From: Arcobacter cryaerophilus gv. crypticus
GTDB lineage: Bacteria; Campylobacterota; Campylobacteria; Campylobacterales; Arcobacteraceae
Assembly: GCF_002993025.1 (NCBI RefSeq)
Contig: NZ_NXGI01000007.1
Location: 1-64,000 of the forward strand
Reading direction: 5' to 3'
Length of the DNA: 64,000 bases
This document shows, in pieces, positions 38,737 through 48,100 of this stretch (its first letter is position 1; each line of letters opens with the position of its first letter). A program made the position numbers and the translations under genes. The notes beneath the pieces are model-generated. The model searched no databases, was not told the origin of the DNA, and saw only the letters and a list, made by a program, of their open reading frames with translations.

Positions 38737-39837
38737 ATGAATAGAAAAAAATCTAACAAATACACTGGGGTTTACTACCAAGAATTAATCAATGGTGATA
38801 AGTCTTATTATATAACATACAAACATAACAAAAAAGATATTTGGAAAAAAATAGGACTTTATAGTGAAGGTATTAGAGAAGCTTATTGTAGTCAAAAAAG
38901 AAATGAAATTGTAAGTAAAATTAGATTAGGTGAAGATTTACCTCATGTTGCAAATAAAAATAATTTTATAAGTTTAATTGAAGTTGCAGAAAAATTTTAT
39001 GAACTAAAAGAACTTCACAATAAGCAAAATAAAAAAACAAGATCAAGAGTTTTAGCTAAATTAAAAAAACATTATATAGGTGAAATGTCAATAAAAGAAA
39101 TTCAAAAACTTGATATTGAGAATTTTCAGATAGAAATCGAAAAAGATTTAATGCCAGCTACAATAAATTTTATAATTCAACAAACTAGCTCTATATTTAA
39201 TTGGTCGATAGAAAATGGTTATTTAAGTAAAAATCCTTGTCAATTTGTGAAAAATTTAAAGGTTAAAAATGCAAGACTTAGATACTTAGAAATTGATGAA
39301 ATAAAAAGACTTTTAGAAACTGTTAAAAATGATAAACATTTATATTATTTTGTACTTCTCGGTTTATCAACTGGTGGAAGATTACAAACTATTTGTAACA
39401 TTAAAGTATCTGATATTAGAGAAAATGGAACAATAAGATTATATGATTTTAAAAATGAAAGTGAATATTTTGGCTTTTTAAATAATGATTTAAAAAGCGA
39501 GCTTAATGAATATATAAAAATAATTAATTTGAAAGAAGATGATTTCATTTTTAAGAATACAAGTAATCAAAATTATACTAATCAATACTATTATAGAAAA
39601 TTACAACCAATTTTTGATGTTTTATTTAATCCAGATGGAACTGAACCTCTCGAAAAAGTTACTATACATACACTAAGACATACTTTTGCAAGCCAGTTAG
39701 CTATAAATGATACACCAATTTTAATAATTAAAAAGCTAATGAACCATAATGATATTAAGACTACTATGAGATATGCAAAATTGAGTAAAAGTAGTGGTGA
39801 TGTATATGTCGATAGATTAGTAAATAGCTTTTTATAA
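38737..39837 (+). CDS. Tyrosine recombinase / integrase (second copy)
   Basis: The integrase of the defence island. Its N-terminal arm-binding region shares LYSEGIREAYCSQKRNEIV with the first integrase. A SAM-like core-binding domain follows, and the catalytic domain has Arg215 (GGRLQTI), His311 and Arg314 (HTLRHTF), His337 (MNHND) and Tyr346 (RYAKL). All catalytic residues are intact; length 366 aa. It lies about 150 bp inside the aroE junction, the usual position for an integrase next to its attachment site. The core-binding domain is clearly different from the first copy, consistent with a different target site (aroE rather than the rpoD border). Confidence 0.93.
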   Translation: MNRKKSNKYTGVYYQELINGDKSYYITYKHNKKDIWKKIGLYSEGIREAYCSQKRNEIVSKIRLGEDLPHVANKNNFISLIEVAEKFYELKELHNKQNKKTRSRVLAKLKKHYIGEMSIKEIQKLDIENFQIEIEKDLMPATINFIIQQTSSIFNWSIENGYLSKNPCQFVKNLKVKNARLRYLEIDEIKRLLETVKNDKHLYYFVLLGLSTGGRLQTICNIKVSDIRENGTIRLYDFKNESEYFGFLNNDLKSELNEYIKIINLKEDDFIFKNTSNQNYTNQYYYRKLQPIFDVLFNPDGTEPLEKVTIHTLRHTFASQLAINDTPILIIKKLMNHNDIKTTMRYAKLSKSSGDVYVDRLVNSFL

Positions 39838-40011
39838 ATTATTTACTAATCTTTGTATGATTTTTTTTGAATGTATTTATACTATTTGTAAAATTGGCTT
39901 ATCTGAGTTATCTAACTTATCTTTTAATGTTTTGCTTTAAATATAATGATTTATCAACCTAAGTAATTCACTCATACTATAATTACACATATCAAAATAT
40001 GAGGAGCAAAA
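39838..40011 (+). promoter_or_regulatory. Promoter of the FtsZ-like/WYL genes
   Basis: TATAAT lies at 39978-39983 and a GAGGAG ribosome site at 40001-40006, six bases (five-base spacer) before the ATG at 40012. No clear -35 is seen. The remaining sequence is AT-rich and featureless. Confidence 0.6.
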
Positions 40012-40488
40012 ATGAAAAAAATTACTATTGTAGGTTTAGGCAATATGGGTTTGAATTTTATTAATTCTGTTAATAAAGACTTTAAAAAAAATATATCTGA
40101 TGTTGAAATAAATAGTTTATTACTGATTCCTAAAGAATTAGATAAAGATTTTATTATAAATAATATTCAAAAAAATCATCAAATTTTTGTTATAGCTGGA
40201 CTTGGTGGCTCTACTTCAAATGCTTTAATTGAATTAGTAGATATTTTAAAAAGAATAGATATAAATCCAAATGTAATTGTTTTAAAACCGTTTGCATTTG
40301 AAGGTAAAGAAAAAGTTGAGTTAGCAAATAGTATTATTGAAAAATTAAATGATAGTTTAAATAACTTAAAAATCTTTGATAATAATGATATTGAGAGCTT
40401 AGGTGATAAAAATTTACCTATGAAAGAGATGTTTACATTAATGGATAAAAATATTTTTGAGTTTATTATAAAAAAAGCTTCAATGTAA
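40012..40488 (+). CDS. Small FtsZ/tubulin-like protein
   Basis: A 158-aa protein that reads as a shortened FtsZ GTPase half. Residues 3-20 (ITIVGLGNMGLNFINSV) match the FtsZ N-terminal glycine loop. Residues 59-70 (FVIAGLGGSTSN) match the tubulin-type signature, in which FtsZ has GGGTGTG. Residues 92-99 (KPFAFEGK) match the following conserved segment. The end (NNDIESLGDKNLPMKEMF) aligns with the FtsZ region PNDKLLEIVDKNTPLLEAF. The segment of FtsZ carrying the T3 loop is missing, as is the whole C-terminal domain, and the GTP-binding glycines are partly changed. GTP binding is thus doubtful. It is paired with a WYL regulator 35 bp downstream. Function is unknown. Confidence 0.6.
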   Translation: MKKITIVGLGNMGLNFINSVNKDFKKNISDVEINSLLLIPKELDKDFIINNIQKNHQIFVIAGLGGSTSNALIELVDILKRIDINPNVIVLKPFAFEGKEKVELANSIIEKLNDSLNNLKIFDNNDIESLGDKNLPMKEMFTLMDKNIFEFIIKKASM

Positions 40489-40523
40489 AATGAAATATAC
40501 TGAATATTTTAGATAAAACTTAT

Positions 40524-41471
40524 ATGAATTGGCTAAAATATTTTATGCAATTAAATAATAGAATAAAAAGAATAAAAGCGATACTAGATTTATTAAATCA
40601 AGGTTTAAATCTTTCAACACCAAAGCTTGTTGAAAGATTTGGTGTAAGTAAAAAAATAATTCAAACTGATTTTAAAGATTTTATTCTTCCTTTATTTCCT
40701 AATGAAACAATCTATTATGATTACTCTTTAAAAACATATAAAGCAAAAAACAACTTTTTATCAAAAACTCTTTTTAACTCAAAAGAGTTAGCAATTATTT
40801 CTATATTAAAAAATAAATCTACTGATAAATATAGTGATATAGATTTAAAAGCCAATGTAGATGAGTTATTTTATAAATTTGAAAAAGAGTTATCAAATCA
40901 ACTTTACTCTAAATCATCTGTTGAAAAGATAGATAAGTTTAAAAATGAATTCATACAACTTGAAAATGCAATAGAAAATAAAAATATCGTTAAATGTTTT
41001 TACAACAATAAACATAGAGAAATATATCCTCTTAAAATACTTAACCTTGAAGAGTTTTGGTACTTAATAGTTTTTGAACCAATTGATAATAAAATAAAAA
41101 CATTTCACCTAAATACTATTAAAAATATAGAAGTTCTTCATAATAAATACTCTTTTGATAAAACAAAAATAGATTCATTTAATAACGCAATAAATGCTTA
41201 TCATAAATTAGATAGTGAAAAAATATCAGTAATATTGTTTGCAAATAAAGAAGTATCAAGATACTTCCTTAGAAAACCACTAAATCAAACTCAAAGAGTT
41301 TTAAAACAATATGATGATAAATCAATAGATTTTGAAATAGTTGTAACAAACCTAATGGAAATAATCCCAACAATACAAAGATATATTCCACACGTAAGAG
41401 TAATAGAACCCCTTGAGCTAAAAGAAGCTATAAAGAAAAATATGGATGAATTTGTAAAAGTATTTGAGTGA
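40524..41471 (+). CDS. WYL-domain transcription regulator
   Basis: A 315-aa regulator with an N-terminal winged helix (about residues 10-60, NRIKRIKAILDLLNQG and LVERFGVSKKIIQTDFKDF). A WYL domain lies at about 140-225 (KCFYNNKHREIYPLKILNLE, EFWYLIVFEP), and a WCX-type C-terminal domain at about 235-315. This is the architecture of BrxR and CapW, which repress BREX and CBASS loci. A second ATG at 40545 gives the more usual N-terminus and cannot be excluded. It precedes the Druantia-like genes and may regulate them or the whole island; its ligand is unknown. Confidence 0.88.
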   Translation: MNWLKYFMQLNNRIKRIKAILDLLNQGLNLSTPKLVERFGVSKKIIQTDFKDFILPLFPNETIYYDYSLKTYKAKNNFLSKTLFNSKELAIISILKNKSTDKYSDIDLKANVDELFYKFEKELSNQLYSKSSVEKIDKFKNEFIQLENAIENKNIVKCFYNNKHREIYPLKILNLEEFWYLIVFEPIDNKIKTFHLNTIKNIEVLHNKYSFDKTKIDSFNNAINAYHKLDSEKISVILFANKEVSRYFLRKPLNQTQRVLKQYDDKSIDFEIVVTNLMEIIPTIQRYIPHVRVIEPLELKEAIKKNMDEFVKVFE

Positions 41472-41539
41472 TGAAGTTTGGGGATTTAGAGATGGTAAGA
41501 TTATACAGAATTTTATAGAACATAAACAAGGATAAAAAA

Positions 41540-44500
41540 ATGAGATATTTAGCTTTTGAAGAAGCAAGAACTTATGTTAGAAACCAAAAGCTTGAAAATA
41601 CTAGAGCTTGGAAAAAATGGTCTAAAGGAATACTTGAAGGAAAAGAAAGACGCCCTGATTTTATTCCTGCTAGTCCAGATATAGTTTATAAAAATAGTGG
41701 TTGGTTAAGTTGGAGTGATTGGATTAGTGAAAATATTGAAATAGATTATCTACCATTTGAAGAAGCGAGAGACTATGTTAGAAGTTTAAATTTAACAAGT
41801 GCTGAACAATGGCAAAGATATTATCAAGGCAAAATAGATGGGTTAGTAAAACCTGATAATATTCCTTGGAATCCACAAAAAATTTATGCTGAACAGTGGA
41901 ACGGAATAAAAGATTGGATAGGTACAGATTGGAAAAACTTTGAGGAAGCTAGAGAATTTGTTAGAAATTTAGGTTTAAATGGGCAGGTTGAATGGCGATT
42001 ATATTGTAAAAATGAACTAAATGGCTATGAATCTAAACCTCTTGATATTCCAACAGATCCAAAAAGAGTTTATGAAGATAACGGTTGGATTGATATGTCT
42101 GATTGGTTAGGCACTGAGAGAAAGAGAAGAACAACGCATGGTGAAGTTGACGATACATGGTTGTCATATGAAGATGCAAAGGAGTATGTTCACTCTTTAA
42201 AATTATCATCATATGATGAATGGAAAGCATATATAGATAATAGAATCGAAAATTTGCCATTGAGACCTATGGATTTACCAAAGTCACCACAATATGTATA
42301 TAAAAATGATGGATGGAGAAATTGGAGTGATTGGTTAGGGAATAATGCTCATGATGACATTGCAGAACAAAAACATATCATCATACAAAAACTTCCAAAT
42401 GCGGATATTCAAAAACATAAAAATGTAATTAGTTTTAATTTGGAACAACTAATGAAAGAGTATCAAAGCAATACTACAATAACTAAAATATTGTCATTTC
42501 TTGCAAATGATAATAACTTTAAATCTATAATAGATCTAGATTTGAGGGAAAATGAAATAAATGAAATAGAAAAAGTATTTTTTAAATTAAGAGGAGAACC
42601 TACTAAGCTAACTTACACAAATAAAGCATTCGTAGGATTAGTGTTTTTAACTTATGTAATTTATAAACTCGAATCAAATCTTAGCTATTCATCACTTTGG
42701 AAAGCAATTATCAGTGATTTAGAACACCATTCTACAGTTACAAGACATTTTTTAGATTCATATTTTACAACTCAAAATCATCCAAATTTATTCTTAAAAG
42801 AGTCAATAGAGTATGCATGCAATTTGTTTAATCTTAGAAATAATTTTGATGTAAAAGATGAGCAGCAATATGTAAGAAATACTATATTGTTACAAATAGG
42901 ACTTTTAAATAAGAGCTTCGAGCATTTAAAACTTTGGCTATCAAATTACAACCTACCAGTTATTGTTTCAGAATTGTTAGATGTAGATTCTAAAAATTAT
43001 TCAAAAGAGTTTAATGATGGGTGGAGGGTATTAAGAAGGTTTAGAGATAACATTTTATCAAATGAACAAGCAAAGAATATTTTAACTCAAAATATATGGT
43101 TTAAACATCTCAATTTAGATGAGTTACTAAAAGCAGCTAAACAAAGAGCTAAAAAGCAATTAATGATCACTCAAGATGAAGATTTACCTGTGTTTTATCT
43201 TGAAAAAATTAATTATTCAGATGATGGATTAAGTTTTACAATTAATGCACAAGACCTTTATTCACTAAATTTAAGCGGATTTAGATATGAAATTTATATA
43301 GACGATGAATATAAAGGTGTTTTGATTGCTAACAATTCAAAAGAACTTATATTAGAATCGCCAATTATTATTTTTAATCCAGATACAAATCAGATAGATT
43401 TAGAACTAAGAAATGAAGATGATGATGTAGTATTTGCTACAGAAATAGTGCTATTTGATTTTACTGAACAGATGGTGCTTTTTGATGAAGATGGAAATAT
43501 CTATCAAAACATATTCAAAAAATTAAATGCTCATAAAAAATATCATATTTTGATAGATTCTGATTTAGATTGCGATTTTAATGATGACTTTCAAAGAGAG
43601 TATTTTGACGGATATGCTACACTAGTTCCATTTATTGGATACAAAGATAATTGTAAAATTACATACAATGAAGAAATATTATTTGAGCTAAATTTTACAG
43701 AAAATGTTGAAAAACCTGAATTTATAGATCAATTAGTTTTATATACAACAGCTAATCCTTCATTTATATTGAATAATGAATATACTTTTGAATTAAAAAT
43801 TATGCAAATTGATTCAAAAACAGAAGAAGTTGATTTAAAAACATTGCCTCCAGAAGCTAAAATTATAAAATGGTCATATTTGGGTGGTTATTCAGATAGT
43901 GATGATATTGAAAATAACAGCACAATAAAAAGTAAATTGTATCCTGAAATGATTACTTCTCCAAAGCATACACTACTTATTAAATATAAAAATAGGGTAT
44001 TTAAAAAGGTAGTTTATTGTAACTTCTTTGAAAAACAAAATCAATATAGATTATTTCAAATGGGAAGTGATGCAACTGTTAAATTAGTTGATAGAACAAG
44101 CTATTTAACAAAGTTCGATTTAAAAAGATATAGATATTATCTTAGTTATTTTAGCAGAACTGAGCAATTTTACATTAAAAACAAATCTAGTTTTTATCAA
44201 ACAATTAGACCAAATAAAATTATAAATTTTGCAAAATTTGATGGATTTGGAGAAACTATTTTTATTGCGGAGCATTTATTTAATTCCCCATTGATAAGTG
44301 TTTTTGATTATAGAAATAGTGATGAATATATTTCAATAAATCAAGAAAAAAAGAATGAAATTTTTATCCATAGAGAGTTACCACAACAATGTAAATTAAT
44401 ACTTTTAGATCAAAATTTAAAAGAATATGAATTCTCACATCAACAGTTACAAGAGAATGTAAAAAATCATAAGATATATTTTGACAATGAGTTGGTTTCA

Positions 44501-45112
44501 GTCCTTGTTATTCAGGGTAATAGTGTAGTTGATAGTTCATATGATAATAGTTTTTTAGATAGTTTTAATGACTATACAAATACAGAAGTTATTAAAAATT
44601 TATTAGTCTCAAACTATCCATTTTTATCTAAGCAATCACATACAAATTTTTTAAGAAAATTTATAATGCATAACATAGAAGAGTTGTTCTCCATTTTTTA
44701 TAATGATCGAATCATCATAAATGAAAATTTATTGAGATTAGATTTCTCAAAGATTAATCTTTTGATAGAGCATGTACTATTTAGTTTAAAAATAGATGCA
44801 GAAGTTAGTGAAAGAATTTTACAAAGAATAATTCTTGAAAGCCACGAAATACTGATGCTTGATACTCCTATCATTTTATTTAAACTTTTATTATCGTGTG
44901 GTTCAAATAAACTCAAAAATTACTTTTATAATCTTGTTAATGATGCAGTACTTGAGGATGAGAGAGATGAGAGTTTTATAGAGTTGATAACTGATAATCT
45001 ATTTGATACTACAACTTTAAATGGTATTCAAAAACATAATTTAAAGATTGAAATGCACTATGTTAATGGAAAATATTATTTAAAAAAAGCATTGGAGAAA
45101 TTAAATGGCTAA
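41540..45112 (+). CDS. Large protein with four integrase-repeat units (DruH-like candidate)
   Basis: A 1190-aa protein. Residues 3-267 hold four copies of a 60-residue unit of the form (F/Y)EEAR-x-(Y/F)VR-x-L-x-L, EW, then IP-x-xP-x-x-VY and W-x-DW(L/I)G. This is the phage-integrase repeat unit, probably DNA-binding. The rest shows no enzyme motif that I recognise; it seems mixed helical (about 300-560) and beta-rich (about 560-900). It overlaps the DUF1998 helicase by eight bases, so the two form a unit. A large unknown protein followed by a DUF1998 helicase is the layout of Druantia type III (DruH-DruE). I make that assignment from layout, not from a match to DruH. It has an AAGGA ribosome site. 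Confidence 0.6.
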   Translation: MRYLAFEEARTYVRNQKLENTRAWKKWSKGILEGKERRPDFIPASPDIVYKNSGWLSWSDWISENIEIDYLPFEEARDYVRSLNLTSAEQWQRYYQGKIDGLVKPDNIPWNPQKIYAEQWNGIKDWIGTDWKNFEEAREFVRNLGLNGQVEWRLYCKNELNGYESKPLDIPTDPKRVYEDNGWIDMSDWLGTERKRRTTHGEVDDTWLSYEDAKEYVHSLKLSSYDEWKAYIDNRIENLPLRPMDLPKSPQYVYKNDGWRNWSDWLGNNAHDDIAEQKHIIIQKLPNADIQKHKNVISFNLEQLMKEYQSNTTITKILSFLANDNNFKSIIDLDLRENEINEIEKVFFKLRGEPTKLTYTNKAFVGLVFLTYVIYKLESNLSYSSLWKAIISDLEHHSTVTRHFLDSYFTTQNHPNLFLKESIEYACNLFNLRNNFDVKDEQQYVRNTILLQIGLLNKSFEHLKLWLSNYNLPVIVSELLDVDSKNYSKEFNDGWRVLRRFRDNILSNEQAKNILTQNIWFKHLNLDELLKAAKQRAKKQLMITQDEDLPVFYLEKINYSDDGLSFTINAQDLYSLNLSGFRYEIYIDDEYKGVLIANNSKELILESPIIIFNPDTNQIDLELRNEDDDVVFATEIVLFDFTEQMVLFDEDGNIYQNIFKKLNAHKKYHILIDSDLDCDFNDDFQREYFDGYATLVPFIGYKDNCKITYNEEILFELNFTENVEKPEFIDQLVLYTTANPSFILNNEYTFELKIMQIDSKTEEVDLKTLPPEAKIIKWSYLGGYSDSDDIENNSTIKSKLYPEMITSPKHTLLIKYKNRVFKKVVYCNFFEKQNQYRLFQMGSDATVKLVDRTSYLTKFDLKRYRYYLSYFSRTEQFYIKNKSSFYQTIRPNKIINFAKFDGFGETIFIAEHLFNSPLISVFDYRNSDEYISINQEKKNEIFIHRELPQQCKLILLDQNLKEYEFSHQQLQENVKNHKIYFDNELVSVLVIQGNSVVDSSYDNSFLDSFNDYTNTEVIKNLLVSNYPFLSKQSHTNFLRKFIMHNIEELFSIFYNDRIIINENLLRLDFSKINLLIEHVLFSLKIDAEVSERILQRIILESHEILMLDTPIILFKLLLSCGSNKLKNYFYNLVNDAVLEDERDESFIELITDNLFDTTTLNGIQKHNLKIEMHYVNGKYYLKKALEKLNG

Positions 45113-48100
45113 ATATTTAGATGCGATTGAACTATCGAATAATTTGAAAAATAGACTTGAAGAGATAGTTTTAAGCAGCATTAGTGTAAGAGATGAAGAG
45201 CTTCAAAATGAGTTAAGTGAAATAATCAAATCAAATGATGGCTTAATATCTGAAATACTTGTAGAAGGGGCATTTTCAGCAAAAAAACATGATGATATTT
45301 TAAGAAACATTCCATTTTTAAATAAAAAGTTTTTAGATTTACTTGATTTAAATAAAGTATTTAATCCAAACTTTTATCCATTTAAGCATCAATATGAAAC
45401 TCTTAAAATTGTCAATGAAATGGAAAGTAACAATAAACCTGCTATTGTTGTAACCGCACCAACTGGTTCAGGTAAAACAGAATCTTTTTTACTTCCAATG
45501 CTAAATGATTTGGTTTCTAATCAAAGAAAGTTTGATGAAAAAGGTGTTAGAGCTATTATTCTTTATCCGATGAATGCATTAGTTGCAGATCAAAACAAAA
45601 GGCTTTTTTCGTATTTAAAAGGTCAATCAAATGTGAGTATGTTCTTTTATAACAGTGAAACTCCCGAATCAAAAAAATATGCGACTGATGAGTTTGATGA
45701 TAAATGCTTCATAAAAACAAGAAAAGAAGCAAGAGACAATCCACCTGATATTATGATTACTAACTATTCTATGCTTGAGTATATCTTAGCAAGACCAAAC
45801 GATTTTCCTTTAATTGGTAATGCACTTAGAACGATAGTAGTAGATGAAGCTCATTTATACACAGGTACTTTGGCTGCTGAAGTTTCATTGCTTTTAAGAA
45901 GAGTAAATACTAAAGCAAAAGTTGATAATTCAAAGATATTATATATCGCAACAACTGCAACAATCTCTGATGATAAAAAAGAACAAGATAATTTTTTTAG
46001 TAAATTTTTTAATAAAGACAATATTCATAGAGTATCTGGAGAAAAAGAGTTTAAAGAGATAGATGCAACTATCAATGTTGATAATGAAATAGAGCAGTTT
46101 ATAGATATATCTTTTATTATTTCAAAGCCTAATTTGGATTTATACAATGAATTTAAAGGGTATAGAGTATTTCCTAAGATACTTAAGATATTATCTGAAA
46201 AATATACAATTCAATTTAGTGAATTATTAAAATTAGTCTCTTCAAGTATAGAACCAAAAACTTTATTAAATATTTTTACAATTGGAGCAAAAGCTCGTTT
46301 GAATGACAACGAGCTGCCATTACTTCCTCATAAATTGCATTTACAAGTAAGGAGTTCTCAAGGTTTTTCAGTTTGCTCAAATCCAAATTGTCCTGATTCT
46401 AAAATTAAGGGTCTAGGTAAAATTCATCATGGAACTTTTTATAACTGTACAACATGCCAAAGCCCTACATTAAACCTTATAAGGTGTTCAGAGTGTAGTG
46501 AGCATTTTTATCATGGCAAATTTAATGACAAAGATACTTTATACCTAGAAAGATTTTTTAAAGATGATACAAAAAATGAAAATAGCCATATATTAAGTTT
46601 TAAAGAGTCAAGTGAAGCAATTTACATCAATAAAGATGGTAAAAAATGTTCAGAACATGACTATAACAATAAATTTTATAAACATTCCGTTTGTCCTATA
46701 TGTTCAAATGATGAATTTTATGGTTTAAGTGTGAGTGATCAGTTTTTAGTTCCTTTGGTATCAGAAACAATGCTTGTTAATATGCCTGAAATTGATAAGG
46801 AAATAAATATTTTTTTACCTGCTCGTGGAAGAAGACTTTTAACATTTTCAGATAGTAGAAGTGAAGCTGCGAGACTTGGACCACTTTTAACAATGCAACA
46901 TGAAACACAACTATTTAGAAGGTTAATAGTAGAAACCATACAAAATAATATTTCTAAAAATCAAGATAATGTTCTAAGAGAATATTACCAAAATGAGATA
47001 AAAGAAAATGAACTAAAGCTATCAAGCATTGATAACCCAATAGTCAAGCAAAAACTTGTAGAAAAAATTAATGAAGCAAAAGTAGAATTATCAAAAATGA
47101 GTTCAGGGCTTTCAATTGCTGATTTAGTTGATAATATCATAAAACATCCTCTAATTAGCGAGTTTTTTGACAGAGAGAGGATGAAAGAACAATCAGCTGA
47201 AGAGCGTGAGCAATTGTCATTTGATAAAAATCAAGAAGCTATTAAAAAAAATATCTATATCAGAATTGTAGAGGCATTAATTACCCCAAATATAAAAGAT
47301 ATAAACCTTGAAAGTTTGGGATTAATAACACTTACTTATCCAGGAATTGGTTCTATTGATTTTTCTGATAAATTTAACAATCTTTTTAATGAAAAAGAAG
47401 AGATTATTGACAGTTTTAAGCAAAATATTTTGAATCAGATTTTATATATATTTAGAGATTATAGGAGTATTACTTCTGAATATCAGTTTAAAGAATTAAA
47501 AGACTATGAGGTTTCAAAAATAGGCTTAGGACAATATATTGCTTATGATGCTAAAAACAAGAATATATTTAATCTAAAAGTGACGAGTCGAAGTTCTATT
47601 TATAAGTTTATTGCTTTGGTACTTAGAAGTTTTGAAATTGAAGATACAGAAGAAAATGTACATACTTTTTTGGAAGCATTATTTGAAACCTTTTTAGATG
47701 CTGCAAAAAGAGATGATATTAGATGGTTAGAGCACAATAGAGTTCAAACAGATGATGGAAGAATTGTTGATGCATTTAGAATAGTATTCTATGAACTATC
47801 TATTGAAATACCACAAACTTTATATTTAAATACTATCAATAAAACTATTTGGCAAGAAGCCATAAATGGTGTTGTTCCAGTAAAACATAACATTGTAGAA
47901 TTAAAAGAAGTTACACAAAGTGATTTGGACGCAGATCCATATTTTTCACGATATAGAAAAATGTATCTTAATCCTTCAAAAGAACTTAGTATGGGATTAT
48001 GGGCAGAAGAACACTCTGCTCAACTTGCACAAAAAGAAAATAGAAGGTTGCAAGATTTGTTTATACAAGGTAAGAGAAATGTATTATCTGCAACAACAAC

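Noticed and set aside
40012-40488. NAD(P)-binding Rossmann dehydrogenase, from the N-terminal GLGNMG
   Set aside because: The GxGxMG loop fits, but the later segments (GLGGSTSN, KPFAFEGK, NDIESLGDKNLP) follow FtsZ in order, and no dehydrogenase domain follows.
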